Origin: Pseudomonadales bacterium
GTDB taxonomy: Bacteria; Pseudomonadota; Gammaproteobacteria; Pseudomonadales; Azotimanducaceae
Length of the DNA: 64,000 nt
Assembly: GCA_019090615.1 (NCBI GenBank)
Contig: JAHRVQ010000062.1
Location: 45,596 to 109,595, forward strand
Reading direction: 5' to 3'
Positions within the stretch are counted from its first letter, which is position 1; each line of letters starts with the position of its first letter. Below, piece by piece: positions 7,333 through 16,974 of this stretch. The notes under the pieces were generated by a model, which made no database searches, was not told the DNA's origin, and worked only from the letters and a program-made list of their open reading frames with translations. The translations under genes and the position numbers were made by a program.

Positions 7333-10107
7333 TTACATCAAATTAGAAGTAACTGTAATACCAATCATGCGTGGTGGATTCAGGAAGGTGCTATAGCTGC
7401 CATTTTGGAAAACAGAATCAAAGATAACAGTATCAACCTGCTTATCAGCCAGGTTACGCGCCCAAATTTGCACGTCCCATTTATCATCTTCTGAACGGAC
7501 ACCCAATTGCAGATTGATAATCGCTTTATCACTGACGTTCTTTTCTTCATCCAGATCGGAACCAGTATTATGCTTGCCACGGAAACCAACGTTCAAATTA
7601 CCGTAACCGATGAACTGACCGATAGGTTGTTCAACAAACAAAGAAGTACTACCCTGCCATCTTGGGGCATGAGTAATTTGCTGACCTTCGATATTTTCCA
7701 GTGACTGAAAATCTTCCAGGGTTTCGAAGTCCTGGTCCAGAAACAGCTGAGCTTCTGAAGTGTTTTTCTTATTCAGATCATCACCATAACGCGCATCAGC
7801 GTAGGTTACACCAAAGGACCAAATGATATTGTCGCCAATATACCAGTTAGTTTCGATTTCTACGCCTTTAGAAATCATCTGATCAGTATTTGAAATCAGG
7901 AAACCAGTACCAGTATAAGTATTGAGCTGAAAATCTTCAAAATCAGAATAGAACAAAGCAACATTGGCAGTCAACGCACCATCAAAAAGCTTGGACTTAA
8001 TACCAATTTCATAGGCATCAACAAATTCCGGATCAAATTGATGATCATCATCAATGAACGAACATTCCAGATCAGTAATGCCCGGAGTAATCGTACCGCC
8101 TTGCTGGCCACAGCCTGAAGGCGCATCGGCTAATGAAAGACCGTTTCTACCGGTGCCATTGGTGGCATCCAGAACAGACTGAGGAATATCAGCAGCATTA
8201 GCTAATGGATCAACTACTGGATCCAGAAACTCTGCCACTGCACCTGTTGCCAGGTAAGTAGCAAAAGAGTCAAATTCAATGGCTTGCTGATCCAGGTTAA
8301 ATCCACCGGCTTTATAACCGCGAGAAAAGCTGGTGTAGATATTGATATCTTCGGTCACAGCAAAACTCAGTTTGATAGTACCGGTCCACTCTCGTTCTGT
8401 GGATTCATCTTTCCAGCTCGCATTATTACATAAGGCACCACTTTCAGCGGCACCCGTGCAATGGTCTTCATTAAAATCATCATTCAAAAGCGCAGTAAGT
8501 AGCGCTTCATCAGTTAACTCGCCTGGTTCAACATTATTGATCCGGGTCTTAGCTTCTTTAGTTTCATTCGAATACCGTGCGCCAATGGTTAAAGCCCACT
8601 GGTCAGTGATATGCCAAACATTGTGGGTAAATAATGACCAACCTTCAGTCCGTTGTGAAAAATCCGCAGTATAACCATCACCTTCCTGGAAGTTCGCACG
8701 AGCAGAGCCATCACTAATATAAGTGTCTGTAGCCTGATCATAGGTACCGATACCGGCAGCACCGCGGGTAATATCACGACCAATGATTTGCGCTAAGGCC
8801 AGATCAGAAAGACCTAAACCAAGGTTTCCGAGCTGAGGATGCTCTAAAGTACCAATCAGATATCGACTAAGATATTCTGCACCTTGCGATGCCAGCCTGA
8901 TAGATTCGTTAGTATCGATATCCTCAGTGTAAATATAGGCACCAACAAGATAATCTACATTTTCGGTAGCAAAACTTAACTGAAATTCCTGAGAAAAGTT
9001 CTCAAAAGACTCTTCAGTAAACTGCGGCTGCAAAATATCAGCACCTGAGAAATCAGGGTCCTGACCACGCTCAACATCAAATTCACGATAGGCAGTAATT
9101 GACACCAGTTTTAGGTCGTCGCTGATATTCCAGGTGGCTTCGTTTTGAACACCCCAGTCTTCAACCTCTTCAAAGGGTTTAAAATTCAAACCAACATCGT
9201 AGTTATCTTCGGGGAAGTTAGCAAACTGCAAAGGTCTGCCCTGAGCGGCAAGTAAATCATTAACGATCAATCCCACATTTTCACCCGTTGTATATGGAAT
9301 TCGTCGCGTTGAACTATTTCCTGGGTTGGTTAAATTGGAAAATTCATAAACTGCAGGACAGCAATCTTCACTTTTATCAGTGAAATCCACCATTAAACGA
9401 CTTTCAAAAGAATCGGTTGGTTGGAACAACAACTGACCCTTAATCGAATAACGATCACGCTGGTCATAAGCATCGCCAGTAACATCGTCTTCATAATAAC
9501 CATCACGCTGCTGAAAACTTACCGCCAAACGATAGGCAACAGTTTCACTGATTGGACCCGTAAAAGAAGCATTACCTTTGATCAAATCAAAATCACCGCC
9601 GGTGATAGAGGCTTTAATCGCCTGTTCAAATTCTGGCTTCTTGGTAATGATATGCAAGGCACCCGCAGAGGTATTCTTGCCAAACAATGAACCCTGTGGT
9701 CCACGTAATATTTCAATCCGTTCAATATCCACAAGATCACTGAAAGCCTGACCTGCACGACTTCGGTATACGCCATCAATAAATGTACCTACCGCAGCTT
9801 CAAGACCTGGGTTATTACCCGTGGTACCAACACCGCGGATACGGACCGTGCCGCCATTCGACGTACTATTGGATGAATAAACGGAAATACTCGGTGAAAC
9901 TTCCTGCAAACCATAAAGGTCCTGAACACCACGAGACTCAAGATCTTCACCGCGAAAAGCGCTGACTGCGATGGGTACGTCCTGAACTGATTCAGCCCGT
10001 TTGGTGGCTGTTACTACAACTTCTTCTATTACTCTGTCTGCCGCAGCAAATTGAAATGGCGATGCTAAAACCGCCAGCCCAATTACCGCTGCTAATCTGT
10101 GCTTCAT
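7333..10107 (-). CDS. TonB-dependent outer-membrane receptor
   Basis: A 924-residue receptor that would import a substrate across the outer membrane using TonB energy. It has a signal peptide (MKHRLAAVIGLAVLASPFQF), a TonB box EEVVVTAT near residues 28-35, a plug with VPIAVSAFRGEDLESRGVQD and IEILRGPQGSLFGKNTSAGA, and a long beta-barrel. I chose the ATG at 10107, preceded by GGGGA, because a start at 10143 would place 12 residues before the signal peptide. The plug and barrel resemble the large sphingomonad or marine family linked to uptake of aromatic or steroid-like substrates rather than siderophores, but this is inference. It is divergent from the AraC regulator, which may control it. Terminator at 7250. 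Confidence 0.93.
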   Translation of the reverse strand: MKHRLAAVIGLAVLASPFQFAAADRVIEEVVVTATKRAESVQDVPIAVSAFRGEDLESRGVQDLYGLQEVSPSISVYSSNSTSNGGTVRIRGVGTTGNNPGLEAAVGTFIDGVYRSRAGQAFSDLVDIERIEILRGPQGSLFGKNTSAGALHIITKKPEFEQAIKASITGGDFDLIKGNASFTGPISETVAYRLAVSFQQRDGYYEDDVTGDAYDQRDRYSIKGQLLFQPTDSFESRLMVDFTDKSEDCCPAVYEFSNLTNPGNSSTRRIPYTTGENVGLIVNDLLAAQGRPLQFANFPEDNYDVGLNFKPFEEVEDWGVQNEATWNISDDLKLVSITAYREFDVERGQDPDFSGADILQPQFTEESFENFSQEFQLSFATENVDYLVGAYIYTEDIDTNESIRLASQGAEYLSRYLIGTLEHPQLGNLGLGLSDLALAQIIGRDITRGAAGIGTYDQATDTYISDGSARANFQEGDGYTADFSQRTEGWSLFTHNVWHITDQWALTIGARYSNETKEAKTRINNVEPGELTDEALLTALLNDDFNEDHCTGAAESGALCNNASWKDESTEREWTGTIKLSFAVTEDINIYTSFSRGYKAGGFNLDQQAIEFDSFATYLATGAVAEFLDPVVDPLANAADIPQSVLDATNGTGRNGLSLADAPSGCGQQGGTITPGITDLECSFIDDDHQFDPEFVDAYEIGIKSKLFDGALTANVALFYSDFEDFQLNTYTGTGFLISNTDQMISKGVEIETNWYIGDNIIWSFGVTYADARYGDDLNKKNTSEAQLFLDQDFETLEDFQSLENIEGQQITHAPRWQGSTSLFVEQPIGQFIGYGNLNVGFRGKHNTGSDLDEEKNVSDKAIINLQLGVRSEDDKWDVQIWARNLADKQVDTVIFDSVFQNGSYSTFLNPPRMIGITVTSNLM

Positions 10108-10724
10108 AGGTGAATCCCCAATAAATAAATGATATTTCGTCAATTCTGATTTTTTTACAGCGTTTGTTTACAACCGTCAAAAACAGCCTCCCAGCCGAAA
10201 TCCGGCGGGATACTAGGCCTTGTGCGCCGCAACAACTAGCACTATTTGTGCGGCGCATCGTTAGGCATAAAGCAGCTCGAAGGGATTTGATTCGGGACAA
10301 TTTATTTGCTAATCGAATGATTTTTTAACCAGCGCTTAAAAAACAGTTTATGGCGCCCTGCCAACAATAGCCTGCAAGCGCAACTATGTCCCACCGATCG
10401 TTTTTGCACAACGACCAACAAACATCCGTAGATCGGATTCACCCATCAACCTGATTGAAAATACGTTGCGGGTGTGGCAAGTTAAATCAACTCATATTTT
10501 TTGCAGAATTTCACCAATGATTATCAATCAAACATCGAAACAGAACCAGGGTGATACCTGACTGGCTTGAAATTTTTGTCAGATACACTTTTTCGTGTGT
10601 GTCTCTTTGCCCTTAATACTGAACCGAAATAACCAGCAGAAGCAAACCGACCCAAAATAAAACAACATCGAGTTGATACCGAAAAAACAATCATAATAAA
10701 CTACAAATTGTCGACGGAAACCCC
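10108..10724. other. 617-base divergent intergenic region (TonB receptor / AraC regulator)
   Basis: No gene is seen. This spacer must hold the promoters of both divergent genes. An inverted pair CCGATC...GATCGG (arms at 10394-10399 and 10431-10436) could be regulatory, but six-base arms this far apart can occur by chance. No riboswitch or clear promoter hexamers were recognised. Confidence 0.5.
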
Positions 10725-11792
10725 ATGGTATTGAAAAGTGTTATTAGTGACCCAACGATTCAAAAACCGTCATCCAGGCCACACCTGACGGGCAACATTG
10801 CCAACCTTTTGATCGAATTAGTATCTGACGTGGGAATAGACGCTACAACGCTACTTCCACCTGAGCACTTCGACAAGACCAGACTCAATGATGCCGATGC
10901 ATTATTTTCGCCACAGGAATATGCCTTACTGATCCAACGAGCACTGGAACTAACAAAAAATCCGAGCCTGGGCCTGGAACTTGGCGCAGCAGTTAACGTG
11001 ATAACGCATCAGGATCTTGGTTTTCTAGCTATGAGTGCACCAACCATAGTAGACGCAATTCGTGAAACAGTGCCTTTTTTCAACCACCAATTTCCTTTTG
11101 TTACTGTCAGCACCCTACTCAACCAGAGCAAATACCAAATACGCTTCACTGAACAAAAATCAATTTACGATTTGCAACAATTTAAAGTTGATATGGTGAT
11201 GGCAGGCTGTTGTTCGATTGCCAGGTTTTTATCTGGCGGACAGTTTCTGTTACAGGAAGTTCATTACAGACTACCAAAACCAGCCGTTAGCCAACCCTAT
11301 GAAGATTTTTTCAATTGCTCGGTGCGTTGGCAATCGGCACACAACCAACTCATAAGCAATACGACTCAGGCCACCTGGCCAGTCATTTATGCCGACAAAC
11401 TAAGCCATGCCAACGCCCGAACTAGGCTGAAGAATAAAATCGCCGAGGATCAGCGGAAGAACATTTCGCAACATCAATCCATTGTGAGCCAACTTATTTG
11501 CGACTCACTTCCCAACATTTTGGCACTTGAGACCATTGCACGGACTCTCAATACCAGCGTCCGTACCCTGACTCGAAACCTCAAAAAAGAGGGCACTAGT
11601 TATCGACAAATTCTCGATAATAACCGCAAAACTAAAGCCCAGCATTTATTTACTCAGGGTTATACCATCCAGCAGGCCAGTTGCGAGCTTGGCTTTACTG
11701 ATGCGGCAGCATTCTCGCGCGCTTTCCACCGTTGGTATGATGAAAATCCCGGCGCCTATATACAACGTCTTAACAATGCCTCAAAAAAATAG
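10725..11792 (+). CDS. AraC-family transcriptional regulator (OruR/ArgR-like, Arabinose_bd N-terminus)
   Basis: A 355-residue regulator. Residues about 25-215 form the 'Arabinose_bd' type ligand domain (NPSLGLELGAAVNVITHQDLGFLAMSA, read in parts), usual for regulators of catabolic loci. Residues about 250-350 form the two-HTH AraC domain with LNTSVRTLTRNLKKEGTSY and the recognition motif ASCELGFTDAAAFSRAFHRW. It is divergent from the TonB receptor and upstream of the carboxylesterase in the same direction, so it probably controls one or both in response to a substrate. The effector is unknown. The start is the ATG at 10725, which has only a weak purine stretch (GACGGAAA) before it. Confidence 0.9.
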   Translation: MVLKSVISDPTIQKPSSRPHLTGNIANLLIELVSDVGIDATTLLPPEHFDKTRLNDADALFSPQEYALLIQRALELTKNPSLGLELGAAVNVITHQDLGFLAMSAPTIVDAIRETVPFFNHQFPFVTVSTLLNQSKYQIRFTEQKSIYDLQQFKVDMVMAGCCSIARFLSGGQFLLQEVHYRLPKPAVSQPYEDFFNCSVRWQSAHNQLISNTTQATWPVIYADKLSHANARTRLKNKIAEDQRKNISQHQSIVSQLICDSLPNILALETIARTLNTSVRTLTRNLKKEGTSYRQILDNNRKTKAQHLFTQGYTIQQASCELGFTDAAAFSRAFHRWYDENPGAYIQRLNNASKK

Positions 11793-12095
11793 CATCTTGC
11801 CTGCTAACACCCGCTCTAGTAATACTTGCACTAGCAACACCCTGCCTACTTAACCAATGACAACGCTATCAATTCGGCCATTTTAGACATCAATCTGACC
11901 GAGCAGGACATTTAAAAAAACTATTCAACGCCATAAAATCCATTAACTACTCAGTGTAGATGAGCTTAGGAAATGCTGGCCAGGGGAAACACAAACCAAC
12001 TGGCATTTTTTATCAAAACGTACCTATAAAGCCTGAGTAGAATTTTCCGTACGCCTGCAATAAACCAAAAAAAATCATACAGGATAGGACCGAAT
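11793..12095. other. 303-base spacer before the carboxylesterase gene
   Basis: No gene, hairpin or repeat of note is seen. It must contain the promoter of the esterase if that gene is transcribed separately from the AraC gene. Confidence 0.4.
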
Positions 12096-13796
12096 ATGCA
12101 GCCAACAATAATAAACAGACTCTTAAAGCCAACCAGGAGGAAAACCCTTCACTGCTGGCCAAACCAAATTACCCGAGCAATACCGATATTATTAGCCTCA
12201 ATAGGCCTGCTTGGGTTTAACGCAGCCAGCCTTGCAACCACCCAGGAAACATTTGTCAGTGTCACTGGGGGCGATATCCAGGGCATTGAAGCCGAAGGCA
12301 TTACCTATTTTCGTGCTATCCCCTATGCGGCTACTACAGCCGGTAGCAATCGCTTTAAAGGCCCGCAGCCGGTAACCCCATGGGCAGGCACTCTGGATGC
12401 CAGCACGCTTGGCGACGCCTGCTTTCCCGGCAATCCAGGTGGTTGGGGTATAACATCGGAGGACCCAGCAGAAGATTGCCTGCAATTAAACGTTGCCACA
12501 CCCACTGAAAGGGACGCTGCAGAACAACAACCTGTTATGGTCTGGATCCACGGAGGGGGCTGGCAGGATGGTTCAGGTGGCAGTGTATACGACCCACAAT
12601 TTCTCGTTAATGATGGCGATTTAACCGTAGTCACCATCAATTATCGTCTCGGTGCGTTTGGCTTTGGCTGGCATGATGCACTCAACAGTACTGAAGGCGG
12701 TAGCCTACAGGGCAACTACGCTCTAAGAGATATGATCCAGGCACTACAATGGGTCCAGGACAACATCAGCGCTTTTGGCGGCGACCCATCAAATGTCACT
12801 ATTTTTGGCGAATCTGCCGGCGGTTGGTCAATGTGCAATCTGCTCGCCTCACCGCATGCGGCTGGCTTATTTCATAAAACGATTATGGAAAGTGGCGGTT
12901 GCCCAGCAATGACACTTGCCGAGGGTCAGGCGGCCATGCAAAACTTGCTCGATAATCTCTCCTGCCAGGGTACTGACGCAGAGATTCGGACCTGTCTGGA
13001 GGCTGCAACCATTGAAGAAATTCAACTGGCAGCTGGCGGCTCAGATATTATCAATATGAACATGGCGCCAGTCATTGATGGTGACCTGCTCCCGCAGCAC
13101 CCTTTGATGATGATTGAGCAGGGACTGCATAACAAAGGCCCAGTTATGCTCGGCACCAATAAAGACGAAATACCCGGCCTCATTTTTCTCGGCGTATCTT
13201 CATCGTCAGAATCGACAACGCTAATGAAAAGAATATTCCCAAGTTTCTGGGACCGCCTATATGTCAAATTACACTACAATTTGCTCAACTATGGCAACTA
13301 CCCCAACATGCTTGGTCAACTGCAAACTGATGTCTATTTTCGCTGCCAGACACGCACAATTGCCGGCGAATTACATAGCAATCAGGCAGATGATGTCTAC
13401 CTTTATGAATTTCGTCCTGCCTTAATCCCTGGCACCGCCATTCATGCCATAGAAACACTCTACCTTTTCAACAACCCCACTCCTAACCTGCCACTATCTT
13501 ACGACTTACACCTGGATATGCTGGAACGCTGGACTAGCTTTGCGACCAACGGCGCGCCAACAAGTGATGACTGGTGGGAACCGGAATGGCATCCATATAA
13601 TACTGTCACCCATAACCGTTATCGTTTAGGCGGCGTATTATTGATGGATTACCCCGTGCTTGATGCAGGCTGTAATATCCTCGATGATATCTCAGAGGTA
13701 CGCTATATGGGTGTACCCGATGAATGGATGATGGTTCTGGAAGCACCGTTACTGATGTTTCTTGAAACGCTTCTTAATGGTTTTGGAGAAGAATAA
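12096..13796 (+). CDS. Secreted type-B carboxylesterase
   Basis: A 566-residue alpha/beta hydrolase of the carboxylesterase/lipase type-B family that would hydrolyse carboxylic esters outside the cytoplasm. A long N-region precedes a hydrophobic signal segment (AIPILLASIGLLGFNAASLA), with cleavage likely near SLAT. The oxyanion hole is WIHGGGW, the nucleophile is in FGESAGGW, the acid is probably Glu in LGTNKDEIPG, and the His is probably that of GTAIHAIETLYLF. Several cysteine pairs (ACFPG/EDCLQ, LSCQG/TCLEA) match the disulfides of the family. AGGA stands ahead of the ATG. It follows the AraC regulator and ends at a terminator. It may open an ester substrate for the catabolic genes to the left. 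Confidence 0.92.
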   Translation: MQPTIINRLLKPTRRKTLHCWPNQITRAIPILLASIGLLGFNAASLATTQETFVSVTGGDIQGIEAEGITYFRAIPYAATTAGSNRFKGPQPVTPWAGTLDASTLGDACFPGNPGGWGITSEDPAEDCLQLNVATPTERDAAEQQPVMVWIHGGGWQDGSGGSVYDPQFLVNDGDLTVVTINYRLGAFGFGWHDALNSTEGGSLQGNYALRDMIQALQWVQDNISAFGGDPSNVTIFGESAGGWSMCNLLASPHAAGLFHKTIMESGGCPAMTLAEGQAAMQNLLDNLSCQGTDAEIRTCLEAATIEEIQLAAGGSDIINMNMAPVIDGDLLPQHPLMMIEQGLHNKGPVMLGTNKDEIPGLIFLGVSSSSESTTLMKRIFPSFWDRLYVKLHYNLLNYGNYPNMLGQLQTDVYFRCQTRTIAGELHSNQADDVYLYEFRPALIPGTAIHAIETLYLFNNPTPNLPLSYDLHLDMLERWTSFATNGAPTSDDWWEPEWHPYNTVTHNRYRLGGVLLMDYPVLDAGCNILDDISEVRYMGVPDEWMMVLEAPLLMFLETLLNGFGEE

Positions 13797-13810
13797 GCTT
13801 ATCTACGGCC

Positions 13811-13855
13811 ACCACTAAATAACTCAGATTATTTTGTTATTTAGTGGTGTTTGTT
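13811..13855 (+). terminator. Rho-independent terminator after the carboxylesterase
   Basis: A perfect 13-bp inverted repeat (ACCACTAAATAAC and its complement) with a 12-base loop, followed by GTTTGTT. It starts 14 bases after the esterase stop. It also lies at the end of the convergent SGNH gene, so it may work in both directions. Confidence 0.8.
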
Positions 13856-14717
13856 ACTTACTGAAATATAAGTAAGTCATTTTTTTAAGTTGCTTCGCTA
13901 TATTCACAACCCACTGATCTATCGTCGCTATACCAGGGTGAAAACCATCTGCTGCAAATACATCAGCATCCCCCCTTATCACACCCTTCATTACCACAGG
14001 CGGTGCGACCCAGAGCACCTGTTCAGCTAATTCACCAGCCTGTTTTAATGCTCTGTCTAACATTGCGGCACGAATACCCAGAGCAAACCTCAGTGGTTGC
14101 GGCAAGCCAGGAAATTGTGCCATATCTGACAAACCCAAAAGAACAACGGGTGCTCGAAACTGGTCTTTCAAATCACCAACCAGGGTCACCACATCAAAAT
14201 GCCAGCGCGTCACTGAGGTCAGGTCAATCACATCCTGCAGACCTATGGAAACCACCACCAGATCCACATTTTCGTGGTCCATTTGTGGCAGGCGTTTAAT
14301 CAAATCAGCGATACCAGCAACTGGGTCAGCCTCTGTCGACCAATTGACTATGCGCTTTAAGGCTTTATTTTCTGTATTTGAGCGCGCTTCTTCAGTGTTA
14401 TCTGTTATGCCATTACTGGCGAGCACATCCGCTAATTTTGCTGTGATCGACAACCCCATACCAGGCAGTGTCTGGTCTGAAATAATAGCATCACCCAGGC
14501 CTAAAATATGTTTGCTATTACTACTAACACCAGCGGTAGGTGTGCAGTGCTTGATAGCAAAGCCATCCAGGTTTTTTTTAGTTGAAAAACGCTGTTGGTT
14601 TTTTTTAGTTGAAAAACGCTGTTGGTTTTTTTTGAAAAAGTAAATCTGCAGCCACAGCAGAGGAAATAAAAACAGGCAGCCAGTCCAAACTAATGTAAGA
14701 CGAATCAATTTACCCAC
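13854..14717 (-). CDS. SGNH/GDSL-fold protein with lost catalytic Ser and Asn
   Basis: A protein of 287 residues with an N-terminal membrane anchor (LVWTGCLFLFPLLWLQIYFF) and an SGNH-hydrolase fold. Block I reads ILGLGDAIISD, so the nucleophile Ser of GDS is Ala. Block III reads VVSIGLQDVIDLTS, so the Asn of the usual GxND is replaced by Gln. Block V, ADGFHPG, keeps Asp and His. The rest (FPGLPQPLRFALGIRAAMLDRAL) fits a known lysophospholipase-like branch. It is probably an inactive, binding-only relative. Between anchor and domain lies a duplicated KKNQQRFST (27-bp DNA repeat). Start: GTG at 14717 or, better spaced from AGGTGGG, TTG at 14708. It is downstream of the antiporter gene on the same strand. 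Confidence 0.8.
   Translation of the reverse strand: MGKLIRLTLVWTGCLFLFPLLWLQIYFFKKNQQRFSTKKNQQRFSTKKNLDGFAIKHCTPTAGVSSNSKHILGLGDAIISDQTLPGMGLSITAKLADVLASNGITDNTEEARSNTENKALKRIVNWSTEADPVAGIADLIKRLPQMDHENVDLVVVSIGLQDVIDLTSVTRWHFDVVTLVGDLKDQFRAPVVLLGLSDMAQFPGLPQPLRFALGIRAAMLDRALKQAGELAEQVLWVAPPVVMKGVIRGDADVFAADGFHPGIATIDQWVVNIAKQLKKMTYLYFSK
14572..14633. repeat. 27-bp in-frame tandem duplication with T8 tracts inside the SGNH gene
   Basis: Two identical 27-bp units, each T8-A-GTTGAAAAACGCTGTTGG, followed by a third T8 tract. The duplication adds nine residues (KKNQQRFST) without a frameshift. The T8 (A8 in the coding strand) runs are slippage-prone and could switch the gene on and off. Confidence 0.9.
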
Positions 14718-14744
14718 CTGCTAGAAAAAATCGTTATACCGTGT

Positions 14745-15695
14745 TCAAAAGATCGTATAGAGATAACCGAAATAACCACTAAGCAGTATTAATCCACCTA
14801 TTTTCCCAATGGTAACTCTGGTCAGTACTAGAAACCATAATCCAACCGCACATCCTAGCATAACCCAAAGGTCATAGCGGATAAACAAAGGATCCACCGG
14901 AATATCGGTGATCAAAGCGGTAATACCCAATATCGCCAAAATATTAAATAGGTTACTACCAATCACATTACCTAGCGCCACTGCTGAATTTTTATGGAAA
15001 GCGGCAATGACAGTGGTGCTCAACTCAGGCAAAGAGGTCCCCAGCGCGATAAGACTCAAACCAATAATGGCTTCTGGCACCCCCCAAATAGTGGCCAGCC
15101 CCACAGCACCTTCTACCACTAGATCTGCTCCCAGCGGCAATGCGATAATGCCAAGCACGATAAACAACGCGATAGAACCTTTATAACTAGGCAAACCAAG
15201 TACCCGTTCTAATTCCTCCTCAGCGTCGTCCAGCCCCGGCATTAGGCCCGCGCCACGGGTAGTCATAATAAGAAATACGGCGAGGATAAAAATCAGCATA
15301 CAACCATGCCAGAACGTTATGGTCTGGTACAGGCACAGCGCAATAAAAAGCAGCGATACGGCAACCATTAAACTGGTTTGTTTGGTAAGACCATCCTGCA
15401 CACAAACGATGGGGTGGATTAACAATGGCACCCCCAATACCAGCAGTATATTGGCAATATTGCTGCCAATAACATTACCCACAGCAATACCTGGGTACCC
15501 TGACAGGGAGGAAAATGTTGAAACCATCAATTCTGGGGCAGAGGTACCCATGGCAACTACAGTCAGGCCAACAACTACCGGCGGTATTTTACTCTCGCGA
15601 GCTAATCCAAGCGCACCACGTACCAGCAGATCACCACCCATCAACAGGTAAACAAAGCCACCGAATAGCTTTAAAAAATCAAGCGCTTCATACAT
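14745..15695 (-). CDS. CaCA family sodium/calcium antiporter (YrbG-like)
   Basis: A 316-residue inner-membrane exchanger with about ten helices in two inverted halves. Both alpha-repeats are intact: VAMGTSAPELMVSTFSSLSG with GNVIGSNIANILLVLG, and ALGTSLPELSTTVIAAF with GNVIGSNLFNILAILG. The Glu in each GTS-PEL motif binds the cation. An acidic cytoplasmic loop (GLDDAEEELERVLG) lies between halves. The ATG at 15695 overlaps the upstream Cache-HAMP gene by 8 bp, implying coupled translation; a TTG 18 bases earlier is less likely. The ion specificity is inferred from the family. Confidence 0.92.
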   Translation of the reverse strand: MYEALDFLKLFGGFVYLLMGGDLLVRGALGLARESKIPPVVVGLTVVAMGTSAPELMVSTFSSLSGYPGIAVGNVIGSNIANILLVLGVPLLIHPIVCVQDGLTKQTSLMVAVSLLFIALCLYQTITFWHGCMLIFILAVFLIMTTRGAGLMPGLDDAEEELERVLGLPSYKGSIALFIVLGIIALPLGADLVVEGAVGLATIWGVPEAIIGLSLIALGTSLPELSTTVIAAFHKNSAVALGNVIGSNLFNILAILGITALITDIPVDPLFIRYDLWVMLGCAVGLWFLVLTRVTIGKIGGLILLSGYFGYLYTIF

Positions 15696-16896
15696 CCTGT
15701 TTTTTATCTTCAACGGCGGTAGGTGGTAGATGATCGAGTAGTTCGTTCAACGATTCAGCCAGATAGGCAATTTCATCATCGCCGTCAAATTTAGCTCGCA
15801 GGGTCATCTCGCCATGTCTCACCCGACCTACTAATACCGCTAACTCGTGGATCGGTTTAGCCAGATAAAAACCTAGCAGTGTACCGCCAATTATTGCAAA
15901 GGCCGACAAGGCAAGACCAATATCAAACATCGCATCAAGCAAAGTATCGGCGCGATAACTTTCCTCTGTCGCGTCAACTTTAACCACCAGACCCCATTCA
16001 AAATCATCAAGATAACGGATTGCAGCCAAAACGTTTTCACCACGATAATCGACGTCTTCAACAATAATGCCTGATTCACCTTCCAGCACCTGCTGTATAA
16101 CACGGGATTTACTTAAAGATTCAAGCACCGGCATAGTGGTCTGGTGCCTAAGTTCGTTCAACACCATAATGCCCTCGCCATCTTTTGAAGTGACTAGCAA
16201 TGCCTCGCCCGTTTCACCCAGGCCGGTATAATTACTTGTCACTGTTTCAAGTTCACTGGCATCAAAAACAAATTCAAGGAAACCAAGCCGCCGAATATTG
16301 CGGGTATCACCAATAATTGAGGGGCTCCTGGCAGGCTCTAAATGCCTGTCTACCGTCAATAGCGTGGTAAACACGACCCTGGGCCGACCATCATCGCCAA
16401 GAAACACGCCACCAAAGCGCACTTCTTCCTGATCCTCAGGCGGCAGGACCTCACTATGATCGGCTTTTTCACCCCAGGACAAAATCTCACCATCATCCAG
16501 AACAATCTTAATATATTGAACACTTTTGACCGCATCCATGGCGTGCCCCACCAGGTGTTCCAGGCGCGCACCAACCTTAATATCGCCGGCAGAATCGTCG
16601 GTAAATAGAGATTCCAGTTCGATCGCACCCCTGATCAACCTGGCCTGGTCCTGCCAACTTTGATACACCTTGGATAAATCTTGTGATTTACTCTCAGCCA
16701 GAGCGTCTAATTGACGAATTGAAATCTCTCTTAGTAGCTCTGACGAAGTCAAATAGGCGAATGCGCCCAACAGAGTCATGCTAATCAGTGAAACGAAGAC
16801 AAGAATCAACGCCAGTTTTGTCCGAATATCCAAATGAATGTAGCGCTCAAAAAATCGAGCTGCAATCTTGGCATTTTTTGCACACTTTTGCACCAA
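15688..16896 (-). CDS. Membrane sensor with Cache-type periplasmic domain and HAMP, no output domain
   Basis: About 402 residues: a first membrane helix (KLALILVFVSLISMTLLGAF), a periplasmic region of about 250 residues like a double Cache sensor (MVLNELRHQTTMPVLESLS, GENVLAAIRYLDDFEWGLVVKVD), a second helix (IGLALSAFAIIGGTLLGFYL) and a HAMP domain (AKPIHELAVLVGRVRHGEMT). The protein stops about 20 residues after HAMP, so the kinase, cyclase or chemoreceptor part normally found there is missing. The reading frame shows no obvious decay. It overlaps the antiporter gene by 8 bp and may regulate it directly, which is inference. The start is unsure: TTG at 16896 has no ribosome site, and a TTG 63 bases further in fits the usual N-terminus better. 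Confidence 0.8.
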   Translation of the reverse strand: MVQKCAKNAKIAARFFERYIHLDIRTKLALILVFVSLISMTLLGAFAYLTSSELLREISIRQLDALAESKSQDLSKVYQSWQDQARLIRGAIELESLFTDDSAGDIKVGARLEHLVGHAMDAVKSVQYIKIVLDDGEILSWGEKADHSEVLPPEDQEEVRFGGVFLGDDGRPRVVFTTLLTVDRHLEPARSPSIIGDTRNIRRLGFLEFVFDASELETVTSNYTGLGETGEALLVTSKDGEGIMVLNELRHQTTMPVLESLSKSRVIQQVLEGESGIIVEDVDYRGENVLAAIRYLDDFEWGLVVKVDATEESYRADTLLDAMFDIGLALSAFAIIGGTLLGFYLAKPIHELAVLVGRVRHGEMTLRAKFDGDDEIAYLAESLNELLDHLPPTAVEDKKQDV

Positions 16897-16974
16897 CCGG
16901 TGTAAGTTTCGCCGGGAGAATAACGATGGATAAGCCCGCTGAATGCTATTTTCTTGACACTGTAAACTGCTAGC

